Source: Isoetes taiwanensis
Lineage: Eukaryota; Streptophyta; Lycopodiopsida; Isoetales; Isoetaceae
Assembly: GCA_021234155.1 (NCBI GenBank)
Contig: JAJEKV010000008.1
Span: 21,390,459-21,454,458, forward strand
DNA: 64,000 bases
Direction of reading: 5' to 3'
Shown: positions 35,301 through 49,000 of the stretch, in pieces
How positions within the stretch are numbered: position 1 is the first letter of the stretch
Layout of the letters: the number at the start of each line of letters is the position of its first letter
The notes under the pieces: model-generated
Told to the model about the DNA's origin: nothing
Databases searched by the model: none
The model's input: only the letters and a program-made list of their open reading frames with translations
Made by a program: the position numbers and the translations under genes

Positions 35301-36948
35301 ATGTACATTACGCTCCTAACAATTTCTTGAACAACAAAATGAAGTAAAGAGTAATCTTTGCTCTTTACATCTTGAACGGGGGAAAGGCGTTGAGGGTTGA
35401 ATTCTTTAGCACCACCACAAAGAGGGTACCCACGTTCATCCTACATTTACCGGAGTTTGATTGCTTGTAATAGTTTCTTGAAAGATGTTTGCCTCTTAAT
35501 TCAATACATGCCACGTATAGAGCCTGACAAATGCATGTTTGTTGAGCATATTACATGTTTAGAAACAAATCACAACTAACCTTGATTGGCCAAAGAATTC
35601 TTAATTTGGTGTATTTCCTCCTAAAAAGAAGCTGCAGTGCTTTGGGGTGGTGGCAAGCAACTCCACCATGGCCCCTCTGTCTGTCTGGTGTGAAAGCCAG
35701 AAATGTTGGGTAACGGCCGGTCAGGTGGTGTGCCCCGGCGGGCGCTTATGTCTCCATGAAAGGGTAGAGATCCATATGGTTTGCGCCCAGGGTTGGTGTC
35801 CTCATACACTTAAGGAAGCCTCGACAATTCATGAGACCACACGAGGAGGCACAATTCCCTATTTGTGGCCCAGCGGTGGTATCTTGCCTTGACTGAGTGG
35901 CATGGGGGAGGGGCCCAGGGAAGCCCGGTGAGTGAGAAGTAGATGGAAGCCCAGGCGTATGTGGTGAGGCGTGGAGTGAGTGAGGGAGGCGAGAGGAGTA
36001 GGAGGCGAGGAGAAGGGGGGCGTGGTAGGAAGCGAAGAACCCACGTTCGGCTGCTGCGATTGGGGGCTGCGGTCTGCAGTGATGCTTGGTAGCGAGAAAA
36101 TGTGCATCACACTTTTGAACCAATCCTGCGGCACCCCTTGGCGGATGCCTCACGACCACGACAAGCTCACATGCAAGTGCCTCACATTTGTCGCGGGTGT
36201 GAGTCGATCCCGTCACGGGGCGTCCCCTTCCGGCATCTTGCCACGAAGCAATATGGCATCACTGGCATCCGCCTTGCATGAGAATATGACAATCGCGATT
36301 CACGACGGGTAACCAACCCCATGGCAGGCTTCTCGGGGAAATGTGGTGGCCGGGGAATGTCATCCGTCGAGAATGTGTGTTGGGATGTTGTGGTATCCCC
36401 TCCTCTTGGCATGCAGGACTACGGTGTGGCCTCTCCGTGCAGCTCTTGGGATTACAGGCTGCGGAGTCAAAAGGTGGGGCGAGGGAGGGCGGGGCATGTC
36501 TTTGGAGGTGGTGGTGGGGATGGGCGTGGGGTGGCTTGAGATCGCGGGGCGGCCGGTGCGTGGTGGCGAACTGTATTTCAAATTTCAAATGCGTAGAGCA
36601 CCTATCATAATAACCCGATTGAAGCGAAGCTAGAATCCAACATATGATGGGGTATAGGATGGGCCGGATCAGATGGCAGGAGTAGTCGAGGTTGTACCTT
36701 GTTTTAGAGTCGATATTCACGAAAACCTTAGGCAAAATTGTATTTCATATTTCAAAATCATAGAAGCCTCCGATCACTTAGATGACTATAAGTGAAGCGA
36801 GAGAGGGTGCCCAAAAGGCCCCAACTTATGCGATGCAGGTCTTAGGATCGTGAATCCGACGGAAATGTGGTAGTCTAGAGGTGCATCTCGTTTTTGGGAG
36901 TAATAGCATGAAATAACCTTGAGGGGTTCAGGGGGATTTGATATGGAT
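32352..36948. repeat. Array unit 3 (4597 bp)
   Basis: Complete unit. Bases 33,031-33,323 are identical to 37,639-37,931 of unit 4, while nearby blocks of the same two units differ by many small indels. Confidence 0.9.
34924..35625 (-). pseudogene. Formin FH2-domain fragment, unit 3
   Basis: Same order of exon pieces as in unit 1 on the - strand, with words for SFKKLLQAIK, GGAKEFN, KITLLHFVVQEIVRS and the later GDMETALAAINKLN-like helix in shifting frames. Several indels distinguish it from the other units. Not translatable as one protein. Confidence 0.75.
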
Positions 36949-39900
36949 GTAAACTAACAATTCCTAAAACAATTGAATGGGTTGTTATAAAACAAAAATA
37001 TAGATTCAAGATAAAAATAATCACACATTATAGCTCCACTTTGGGTACATTGGTTAAAAAGTAGTCCTATTGGACATTGTTATTTTGGTAGAGATTGAGC
37101 TCCAGGTATTTTATATTCATAAAATCTTAGGCAAAACGTACTTGAGGTTAAAATATTCCACGAAAACCCACCGGTAATCCGTATTTCATATTTCAAAAAT
37201 CATAGAAGCCTCAATCACGAATGACTATAAGTGAAGCGAGAGTGCCGGAGGGCTAACGCTCTGATCACGGGTCTTAGGATAAATGAATCAACGGCGTGGC
37301 TGTGTCTAGGGGTACACCTTGTTTAGAATATGTAGGATATTGATTCATCAGCTAATTGCATATTAAGGCAGACTAACAAACTTGACCCAGAGCAAAGGAA
37401 ACTATTTGCAATCTGTTTGTGAGAAGATAAAAAGTCGTCTGATTTCTTTAACTTGCTGAGGCTTAGATTGGAAGCAATTCTAAAATACAAAATGGTTGAG
37501 ATAGGTTGAGAATATCAAGGAAGATCTTCAAATGGTGAAGGCAGCTAATAACAATGACAAAGTAGTTGCTAAGAATTCTATTTTGTCAATGATAGTATGG
37601 CAAAAATATAAAGTTGAAGCAGAAGGCGAAGGCAGCTAAGGTGATGGCCTATGATTCTTGAAACACTTGTTCACTCGTAGAAGAGCCCTCAAGACATCAA
37701 AGAAGCCAAACGAACTACTATTTAGAAACTAGAGCCTGTCAAAAGTCCAATCCAATATCATTTGTAGCTTCTGTATACGAGTTTGAATCTCCAAAAATAT
37801 GCCCCTAGTTTAGTCACCATAAAGAGTCTCTATTTGGTGGAATAGATAGATTCCGCTGAGACCTCTCCAAAGTAATTGCATATCCTAAGTAATTGTTTGG
37901 TGCACGTCTTTTGAATACATCAAGTCTTATACTAGGATATTTTTGAGATATTTGCAAAGTATTACAACTTTATAATGGGTTATAAAAATTATTTTAAAAC
38001 TATTTGAGCCCTCGATCAGGACGAAGAAAGATATGGACAGTACTCAGAATAAAAATTATGGTATGGCCTTGAATCTGTAGAGCTATTATGTTGTTTCGGT
38101 ATAAAGTTAAAAGTTCCTTTAGAAAAGATTATACGTAACCTACATTATATTTTGTACTAGTATATATAAGACCTTCAATAAAAAGAAAAAAAGAGAAAAA
38201 AAAACTAGCAAAAGGCACACCAGAAGGCTTTAGCAAGGTCAAATTGGCTAAGGCTTGCTTGGTTTAGGCTGCACATGTAAACAAGATAAAATATGTCTTC
38301 AAGCATTGAGCTTTATAATTATAGGTATAATATGCGATGAAGTTGCATATTTTACAAGAAGGAGAAGTGTTATTTGGCCATTGCTATTTTGGTATTTGCT
38401 ATATACGAACATTTCTCACGGTACTATGTTTTGTGTAGTTGGATTTGCTAATAACACCAATCGTTAGTCACCCATTGCCTGCTTAGGCGGATTTAAATAA
38501 CGTTCAAATGGTACTTAACAATACTGCAAATGTTGTATAGTTGGGTCTATAAGTAGATGTGAACTTCAAAATGACGAATCTTTTGGCCATATGATCTAGT
38601 GGCATTTAGCACTTCCAGTTGCAAAGATGCTAGCAAGCTTAGCAGCCAAGTAATGCTAATCTATATATGTGATAACTTTGGCACCTCTCCACCTTTATAT
38701 AGCGCCAAATTAAAACTTAAATAGTAATTGCTAGGAATGGTTTTCTTCTCTGAGGAGTTCTATAAGTATGTAAGAGCTAAACAATGTTAAAGGGAATTGA
38801 ATGTGCCTTAAAAGTGAACAATGTCAAAGAAAAGAATGTGCTAAAATGGTATCGATGGTGATCATTGATATTAAATATCTAGAAATACTAGAAGTGACTT
38901 CGATTACTTTGTGCCTTACTCTTAGATGCGAAAAATATCTAGTAAGTTAACATTAGCATCTTTTAAGAAATTACTATAAGTCAAAGATATATAAAAGTAT
39001 GTTGCTATTATTGTCCAGAATGGGGTTCATATACATTCATCTTCATATAATTTAAACAAAAGGACAATATGCTCAATATCCTAACCATCACTAAAGCTGA
39101 CATTTGAATTAAATACAAAATTTAGGGCAGCATAGATATGCATACACGCATTTTCAAGTCATACATGACTGACTAAATATTACACGACTTCCTAACTCCA
39201 AAGCGGACCATGAATGCGTATGATGAATTCTATTTACAATATAAAAATAAGCTGGCCACAAATTGTGGTGAATACTTTTCCTTGAAATATAGTGATGGGT
39301 AGATGCAACTTGCGGTTATCAATACTAGAACCGACAAGCGGCCGTGACTTTCATTATAATTAGCTCAGACGTCTATATTGGTAATAGAGTAACCTTCTTG
39401 AGGATCAAATTTATTTTTGATGAATGCAATGTCAAGTCTTTAAAAATCTTTATATATAGCTTCTCCAAATGAACAAAGAATTAAGGTCCAAAGATTTGAA
39501 ATCCACAGGGGAGCCTTTGCCATTGAAATAGATATTGAGTTTGTTAATGTTTGCCAAAGCGGTTTCATATCACCTCCATAGCGTTCAACATTTTTCTTCC
39601 TCCTCTCTACAAAATGCATGTGGACTGCGTAAAATGTGTCTTCCTTCTTCCTGCTTAGAAGCGGAGACTTTGCTTTTGAATGGGAATGTGCTTTGCATCC
39701 TCATAAGCTTTTAAAGCCAGGAAGTTGAATCGGAGATGATTTTAGTGCATCTGAGTCCAAGCACAACGCATACGAACTCGGGAAGCTTTCAGTCATGCTC
39801 AGGATATCACTTGCTTAGGGTGCTTCGTCATCGGCACACACTTCTCGGCCTTCAGTGAGGAGAGCAGCTCTGCCAGCTTACCTACATGTACACATTACGC

Positions 39901-41549
39901 TCCTAACAATTTCTTGAACAACAAAGTAAGAGTAAAGTAATCTTTGCTCTTTACATCTTGGCTTGGAGAAAGGCATTGAGTTGAATTCTTTAGCGCACCA
40001 CCACAAAAGGTACCCATGTTCATCCACATTTACGGTTTTGATTGCTTGTAGTTTCTTGAAAGATGCGGTACGCCTCTTAATTCAATACATGCCACATGTA
40101 AGAGCACATCAAATGTGTTTTATTGACTTTATATTACATGTTTGAAACAATCCTCACAACTAACCTTGATTTATGACCAAAGAATTCTTAATTTGGTGTA
40201 TTTCCTCACTAAAAAGAAGCTGGAATGCTGCGGTAGTAGCAAGCAACCCCACCATAGCCCTCTGTGCAATGCAATTGTGAGAGCCAGAAATGTTGGTAAC
40301 GGCGGTCAATTGAAATTTGTACTTGACATGCTCCCATGTCTCCATGAGAAAGATGAGATCCATATAGAACGCCCGCGAGGAGTTGAGGCTGTCCCCTTAC
40401 TGCCAAGGAAGCCTGCGACAATTCCATGAGACCACGGGAGGCCTGATTCTATTTGTCGGCAGCAGTGGTATCTTGCCCGGCTGGTCGCTTGAGGGAGGGC
40501 GGAAGCGGGAGGCTGAGTGAAGTAGATGGGCGGAAGCGTATGTGGTGAAGGCGTCGCGTCGTGAGGAAGCGAAGTGGGCTTGAGGAGAAGAGTACGTGGT
40601 AGGAGAAGCGAAGCGGGGGCCGCGTTCGGTTGCCATTGGGGCTGCAGGGTTTACGGCCCGATGGCGAGCTGGCGGAAAAATGTGCATCACGAACCAATCC
40701 TCACGGCACCCCATGGTGGCGGATGCCTCGACCACGACAAGCTCACATGCAGCGTGCCTCTGTTGTCGCGGAGTGAGGTCGATCCCCGCATTACAGGGGC
40801 GTCCCCCTTCAACATCTTGCCCTGGCGCCCAATATGGCATCAGCACCTGCGCATCCGCAACCCAGCGAATATATGACAATCTTGATTCACGACCCAGAGG
40901 CCGGCTGGAAGCCCCATGGCCCGAATTTCTTTCGGGGGAAATGTGAAGCCCCAGCCCGAGGAGAATGTCATCCCGTCGAGAATGTGTGTTCCGGATGTTG
41001 TGGGCGAACCCTCCCCCTCCTCTTAAGCATGCCCAGGACTACCGGGTTGGCCTCTCCGTCTGCGCTCTTGGAGTTACGCGACTGTGTGGGTCAAAAGGTG
41101 GGGCCCGGTAGGAACTGTCTTTGGGAGTAGTGGTAGCTGGGATAGGCGATAAGAATTGGCGAATCGCGAGAACTGGCGGTCGTGGTGGCGAACCTGTATT
41201 TCAAATTTCAAAATGTGCAAACATCACTAATGGCCCGCGATTGAAGCGAAAGCCTAGAGGCTCCAACATATGATGCGGGGTATAGGATGGAGCGGATCAG
41301 ATGGTAGGAGTAGTCGAGGTTGCTGTTTGGTCGATATTCCACTGAAACCTTAAGTGAAGTGTGTATTTCATATTTCAAAATCATAGAGCCTCCAATCATA
41401 GATGACTATAAATTGAAGCGAGAGGTGCCCAAAGGCCCCTAACATCTGATCACGGGTCTTGGATCAGTAGTCAAGCGAATGTGGTAGTCTAGGGTGCATC
41501 GTTTAGAATATGCTTAAAATAACGGGGGTTCGGAAGTTTGATATGGATG
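36949..41549. repeat. Array unit 4 (4601 bp)
   Basis: Complete unit with all landmarks. It shares a 293-base identical block with unit 3 and another ~200-base near-identical block with unit 2 (37,470-37,670 against 28,750-28,955), a patchwork relationship. Confidence 0.9.
39515..40219 (-). pseudogene. Formin FH2-domain fragment, unit 4
   Basis: Contains the same FH2 pieces, including LKKLLQAIK-like and FVVQEIV-like words. The right edge preserves EEIHQIKN in the exon next to the GGTTAGTTG donor. Frames are broken by 1-3 base indels. Confidence 0.75.
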
Positions 41550-44500
41550 GCAACAATTCCACGAAACCATAGACTATATATCCCTAAAACAATTGGAATG
41601 GGTTGTTATAAAACAAAAATATAGATTGAATAAAAAATAATCACATTATAGCTCCACTTTGGGTACATTGGTTAAAGTAGTCCTATTAGGACATTGTTAT
41701 TTTGGTAGAGATTAGAGCTCAGTATTTTATATTCTAAAATCTTAGGCAAAGTATAGGGATTCGATATTCCACAGAAAACCAGTGAATCGTATTTCATATT
41801 TCAAATCATAGAAACCTCCAATCACTTGAATGACTATAAGTGAAGCGAGAGGTGCTTGAGAGGAGCCCTAACACTCGATCTGGGTCTTAGGTCCAGCGAA
41901 TCCATGACTGTGGTATTCTAGGAGTGCACCTTGTTTAGAATATGTAGGATATTGATTCATCTGACTAATTGCATATTAAAATGAGGACTAACAAACTGAC
42001 CCGGAGCAAAGAGCGCTATTTTGCAATGTTTGTGAGAAGATAAAAGTCGTCTGATTTCTTTTAACTTGCCCTGATACCGGAAACCTGTTGAAGCAATTCT
42101 AAAATACAAAATGGTTGAGATAGGTTGAGAATATCAAGGAAGGAATCAAATGGTGAAGCTGACTAATAACAATGACAAAGTAGTTGCTAAAGTCTATTTT
42201 GTCAATGATAGTATGGCAAAATATAAAAGTTGACGAGAGAAGCTGACTAAGGAGTGATGGCCTATGATTCTTGCGAAACGCTTGTTCACTTTCGTAGAAG
42301 AGCCCTCAAGACATCAAAGAAGCCAAGCAATTCTATTTAGAAACTAGAGCACATCAAAGTCCAATCAATATCATTTTGTAGCTTACGTATCTGAGTTTGA
42401 ATCTCCAAAAATATGCCCCTGGATTTAGTCACCATAAAGAAGAGTCTCTATTTGGTGGAATAAGATAGGTCTATTTGAGACCTCTCCAAAGTAATTGCAT
42501 ATCCTAGTAATTGTTGGTGCCGTCTTTTGAATACATCAAGTCTTATACCTCGGATATTTTTTGAATGTTTGCAAAAGTATTACAACTTTATATTAAGGTT
42601 ATAAAATTATTTTAAACTATTTGAGCCCTCGATCGGGGCGAAGAAAGATATGGGCCGATTACCGAGAATAAAAATTATGGTGTGGATGAGCTATTATGTT
42701 GTTTTCGAGTATAAGGGTTAAAAAGTTCCTTTGAAAAAAGATTATACAGCAACCTACATTATATTTTGTACTAGTATATATAAGACCTTCAATAAAAGAA
42801 AAAAGAGAAAAAACTAGCAAAGACACACGAGAGGCTTACTTAAGGTCAAATTAGCTAAGGCTTGCTTGGTTTTGGTGCATGTAAACAAAGATCAAAAATA
42901 TATGCTAGTAGAAAGGCTTTAGCAATTATGAGTATCATATGCGATGAAGTTTATATTTTACAAGAAGTGTTATTTGGCCATTGCTATTTGGCTGCTATAT
43001 GCTATGAACATTTCTACGGTACTATGTTTGTGTAGTTGGATTTGCTAATGCCTGTCGTTGATACCCATTGCCACAGCATTTGGATTTCACATGTGCGTTC
43101 AAATGGTACTTAACAATATTTACTAAATGTTGTATAGTTGGAGTCTATAAATGGAGTAATGAACTTCAAATGGCGAATCTTTGGCCATATGATCTAGTGG
43201 CATTTAGCAGTTACAAAGATGCTAGCAAGCAATGACCAAAGTAATGCTAATGTATGAATTAACTTTGGCACCTCACCCCTGCTAGCATAAATTCTAAAAC
43301 TTAAATAGTAATTGCTAAAGATAGTTCCTTCTCACGAGGAGTTCTACTAATTGTATGAAGCTAAACAATGTTAAAAGAATTGAATGTGCCTTAAAGTGAA
43401 CAATGTCAAAAGAAAGAATGTGCTTTAAAGTGATATCACGATGAGTGATCATTGATATTAAATATCTAGAAATGCTGAAAGTGACTTCGATTACTTTGTA
43501 TACTCTTAATGAAAAATATCTAGTAAGTTAACATTAGCATCTTTGCAAAATTACTAAGTCAAAGATATAAAGATATGTTGCTATTGTCAGATAGGGTTCA
43601 TATACATTCATCTTCATATAATTTAAACAAAAGGACAATATGCTCAACATCTAACCATCACTAAAGCATGACATTTGAATTAAATACAAAATTTAGGGCA
43701 GCATAGATGCACCTTTTGCATTCAAGTCATCAGCGTGACTAAATATTACGACTTCCTAACTCCAAACAGGGCCATTATATGTCACGTATGATGAATTCTA
43801 TTTACAATATAAAACAACTGGCCACAAAATTGTAGTGAATACTTTCCTTGAAATATGGTACAATGGGTAGATGCAACACGGTTATCAATACTAGAGAACC
43901 CGACAATATGGCGGCCACTGGTACAATTAGCTCAGGCGTCTATATTGGTAATAGAGTAACCCTTTCTTGGCGGGATCAAATTTATTTTGATGAATGCAAT
44001 GTCAAGTCTTTGAAATCTTTATATAGCTTCTCAGAAGCGGGACAAAGAATTCTTAAAGCAGTCCCAAAAGATTTGAAATCCCACAGGAACAGCGCCCATT
44101 AGAAATAAATATTGAGTTTGTTAATGGCTGCCAAAGCGGTTTCCATATCACCTCCAAGCGTTCAACATTTTTCTTCCTCACTCTACAAAATGCATCATGA
44201 ACTTCGTAAAATGTGTCTTCATAGCAGAGGACTTTGCTTTTTGAATGAGTGTGGCGCATCCTCCTTAAGCTTTTTAAAGCCGAGAAGTTGAATCACCGAG
44301 ATGATTTTAGTGCATCCACTGATCCAAACTGCGCCGAACTCGGAAGCTCACGAAGTCATACTCGAGGATATCACTTAGCACCAAGGTGCTTCAGCTCATC
44401 GGCACACTTCTCGTGGCCTCAGCGGAGAGCTTGGCTCTGCCAACTTACCTACATGTACACATTACACTCTAACAATTTCTTGAACAACAAAATGAAGTAA

Positions 44501-46071
44501 AGTAATCTTTGCTCTTTACATCTTCAAGCTTGAAGAGCATTGAGTTGAATTCTTTAGCACCACCACAAAAGGTACCCACGTTCATCCACATTACGGTTTG
44601 ATTGCTTGTAATAGTTTCTTGAAAGATGTTTGCCTCTTAATTCAATACATGCCACGTATGAAACCGCGGCAAATGCATGCATTGACTTTATATTACATGT
44701 TTAGAAACAAATCTACAACTAACCTTGATTATGGCCAAAAGAATTCTTAATTTGGTGTATTTCCTCACTAAAAGAAGCTACGATCTTTGCGGGGTAGTAG
44801 CAAGCAACTCCACCATGGCCCCTCATCTGTCTACAGTGTGAAAACGAGAAATGTTGGTAACTTGGCCGGTCGGGTGAGGCATGCCCGACATGCTCCCATG
44901 TCTCCATGAGAAGATGAGATCCATATGGTACGCCCGCGGGTTGAGGCATCCTCTCATGCACGCCAAGGGAAGCCTCGACATTCCATGAACCACCCGGGAG
45001 GCACAATTCCTATTTGTCGGTGATGGTATCGCGCCTTTAGTCAGCGGGGAGGGCCGAGAGCGGTGAGTGAAAGTAGATGGGCCGAGGCGACATGTGGTGA
45101 GGCGTGGAGTCGTGAGGGAAGCGAGGGGAGTAGGAAGGCGAGGGGAAAGGCGTGGTAGGAGGCGAGCGGGGCCCGCGTTAAATTTGCGATTAGAACTGCA
45201 GTGCGCAGCGATGCTTGGTGAGAAAATGTGCATCACCTTACTGGCAGACCAGTCTGCGGCACCTTGGTGGCGGATGCCTCGACCTGACAAGCAAATGCAA
45301 GTACTCTGTTGTGCGGGTGTGAGGTCGGTCCGCGTCTGGGGGCGTCCCCTTGACATCTTGCCACGAGCAATATGGCATCAGCAGCACCTCACATCCATAG
45401 CGAATATGACAATCGATTCTGACGGCCGGAAGGCCCCATGGCGAAATTTTCGGGAAATGTAGCCCGAGGGAATGTCATCCGGTCGAGAATGTGTGTTAGG
45501 ATGTTGTGGTGAGACTCTCCCCTCCTCTTAAAATACCCGGACTACCCAGATTGTAGCCTCTCGTCCTGCGCTCTTGGGATTACGCGGCCTGCGGAGTCAA
45601 GAGTGAAGCGAGGCAGGGCACATCTTGGGAGTAGTGGTAGGCAGGATGGCGTGGGAGTGGCTTGAATCTTGAGGGCAGCGGTCGCGTGGTAAGCGAACAC
45701 TTTTATTTCAAATTTCAAAATGCGTAAGCCCTATCATAATTGGCCACGGTTGAAGCGAAAGAGCCTAGAGGCTCCAACATATGATCTGGGGTATAGGATG
45801 GGCCGGTCAGATGGCCGAGGAGTAGTCGAGTTGCACCTTGTTTTAAATTCGATATTCCACACTGAAAACCTTAGAGTGTATTTCATATTTCAAATCATGA
45901 AGCCTCAATCATAGATGACTATAAGTGAAGCGAGAGGTGCCCAAAGGAAGGCCCCTAACTTATCACGATCTGGGTCTTAGGATCGGCGAATCAAACGAAT
46001 GTGGTAGTCTGAGGTTGCATCGTTTAGAATATAATAACAAAATAGCGAGGGGGTTCGAGTTTGATATGGAT
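41550..46071. repeat. Array unit 5 (4522 bp)
   Basis: Complete unit. The start landmark itself is altered (GATATGGATGGCAACAATTCC). Its formin fragment is at 44,093-44,777 and its GC-rich block at about 44,800-45,710. Confidence 0.88.
44093..44777 (-). pseudogene. Formin FH2-domain fragment, unit 5
   Basis: The exon pieces are as in unit 1. The segment next to the GC-rich block reads FSEEIHQIKNSFGHNQ ending at a GT donor, which may correspond to the KEEE-type helix preceding the FH2 lasso-knob core. The middle exon is shifted in frame. Confidence 0.75.
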
Positions 46072-49000
46072 GTAAACTAACAATTCCACGAAACCATAGA
46101 CTATATATCCCTAAAACAATTGAATGGAGTTTAAAACAAAATATAGATTCAAGATAAAAAATAATTACATTATAGCTCCTTTGGGTACATTGGTTAAAAT
46201 TCTATTAGGACATTGTTATTTAATAGTAGAGATTCGAGGCTCCGTGTATTTTATATTCAAAATCTTAGGCAAAGCATTATAGAGGTTCGATATTCACTGA
46301 AAACCACAGTAATCGTATTTCATATTTCAAAATCATAGAAAGCCTCAATCGCGAATGACTATAAGTGAAAGGAAGTGCCAGAGGCCCCAACTTATACGAT
46401 CTGGGTCTTAGGATCAGCCGAGATCAACATTTGTGGTATTCTAGGAGTGCACCTTGTTTAGAATATGTAGGATATTGATTCATCGACTAATTGCATATTA
46501 AAGAGGACTAACAAACTTGACCGAGGTAAAAGGAAACTATTTGCAATCTCTGTTTGTGAGAAGATAAAATTCGTCGATTTCTTTAACTTGCTATTGGAAA
46601 CCGTTGAAGCAATTCTAAAATACAAAATGGTTGAGATAGGTTGAGAATATCAAGAAGATCTTCTCAAATGGTGAAACTAATAACAATGACAAAGTAGTTT
46701 GCTAAGAATTCTATTTTGTCAATGATAGTATGGCAAAATAAAGTTGAAGGCGGAAGCGAAGCTGACTAAGGTGATGGCCATAGTTCTTGAAACACTTGTT
46801 CACTCGTGAAGAGCTCTCAAGACATCAAAGAAGCCAAAAGCGAACTACTATTTACAGAAACTAAGAGCTGTCAAAATTCAATCCAATATCATTTGTAACC
46901 GTATCACGAGTTTGAATCTCCAAAAATGTACCCCTAGTTTAGTCACCATAAAAAGAGTCTCTATTATTTAGTGGAATAGATAGGTCCTTTGAGACCTCTC
47001 GAAATAATTTTTATCTAAGTAATTGTTTGGTGCCGTCTTTGAATACATCAAGTCTTATACCTCCAGGATATTTTTTGAATGTTGCAAAAGTATTACAACT
47101 TTATATTAAGGTTATAAAATTATTTTAAAACTATTTGAAGGCCCTCGTCCCGGAGACCGAAGAAAGATATGAATGATGCTTTCGGAATAAAAATTATGGT
47201 ATGGCTGAGATCTTAGAGGCTATTATGTTGTTTCGGTATAAAGGGTTAAAAAGTTCCTTTGAAAAAGATTATACGTAACCTACATTATATTTTGTACTAG
47301 TATATATAAGACTTTCAATAAAAAGAAAAAGAAAAAAACCAGCAAAAGGAATATGCGAAGGCTTTAGCAAAGGTCAAATTGGCTAAGGCTTGCTTGGTTT
47401 TAGGTGCACATGTAAATAAGATAAAATATGTCTTCAAGCATTGAGCTTTACTTAATTATGAGTATAATATGTCGATGAAGTTTATATTTTACAAAGAAGG
47501 GAAGTGTTATTTGGCCATTGCTATTTGGTATTTGCTATATGCTTGAACATTTCTACAGTACTATGTTTGTGTAGTTGGATTTGCTATGCCTGTCGTTAGT
47601 CACCCATTGCCACCTTAGGCTGGATTACGTGGCATTACAAATGGTACTTAACAATGTTATAAATGTTGTATAGTTGGTCTATAAATGGAGTAATGAACTT
47701 CAAAATGTGAATCTTTGGCCATATGATCTAGTGGCATTTAGCACTTGATTGCAAAGATGCTAGCAAACAGCATTAAGTAATGCTAATCTATATATGTGAT
47801 AACTTTGTACCTCACCCCACTAGCATAGCATAAATTAAAACTTAAATAGTAATTGCTAAAAGATAGTTTTTCTTCTGAGGAGTTCTATAATTGTGTAATA
47901 GAGGCTAAACAATGTTAAAAGAATTGAATGTGCCTTAAAGTGAACAATGTCAAAGAAAGATGTGCTTTAAAATGGTATCAGTGATCATTGATATTAAATA
48001 TCTAGAAATGCTAAGCTGACTTTCAATTACTTTGTGCCTCTTAGTCTGAAAATATCTAGTAAGTTAACATTAGCATCTTTGCAAAAGAAATTACTAAGTC
48101 AAAGATATAAAGATATGTTGCTATTGTCAAGATAGGGTTCATATACATTCATCTTCATATAATTTAAACAAAAGGACAATATGCTCAATATCTAACCATC
48201 ACTAAAAGCATGACATTTTGGATTAATGCAAAATTTAGGGCAGCATAGATGCACGCCACCTACATTCAAGTCATACTTGTGATAAATATTACCGACTTCC
48301 TAACTCAAAATAGACCATGACCTACGTATGATGAATTCTATTTACAATATAAAACAAGCGGCCACAAATTGTGGTGAATACTTTTCCTTGAAATATGGGT
48401 ACAATGGGTAGATGCAACATGGAGTTATCCAATACTAGAGAACCGATAGCGGTGGCTGACCTCGTACAGTGCTTCAGGGCGTCTATATTGGTAATAGAGT
48501 ATGCTACTTGGATCAAATTTATTTTCGATGAATGCAATGTCAAGTCTTTAAAAATCTTTATATAGCTTCTCAGCCGGGACAAGAATTCTTCATGATCCCA
48601 AAGATTTGAAATCCACAGAACCTTTATACATTGGAAATAGATATTGAGTTTGTTAATGGCTGCCAAAAGCGGTTTCCATATCACCTCCAGCGTTCAACAT
48701 TTTTCTTCCTCACTCTCTACAAAATGCATCATGGGCTAAGTAAAATGTGTCTTCATATGCTTAGAAGGACTTTGCTTTTGAATGGAATGTGCTTTGCATC
48801 CTCCTTAAGCTTTTAAAGCCGAGAAGTTGAATCACGAGATGATTTTGAGTGCATCCTGAGTCCAAACTGCATATACGAACTCTCGGAAGCTCTGAAGTCA
48901 CTGCTCCAGATATCACTTAGCACCAAGGTGCTTGTCATCGGCACACTTCGGCAAGCCTTTCCAATGAGGAGAGCTTGGCTCATAGCACCACCTACATGTA

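Noticed and set aside
36440-36470. Alu-like word GGGATTACAGGC in unit 4
   Set aside because: Other units read GGGATTACGCG at the same place and nothing else resembles Alu; coincidence.
35746-36735. Long Pro/Ser/His-rich frames on the - strand in the GC-rich blocks, up to ~160 codons, and similar frames in other units
   Set aside because: They differ in frame and length from unit to unit at the same landmark positions, so no single protein is conserved; GC-rich sequence gives such frames by chance.
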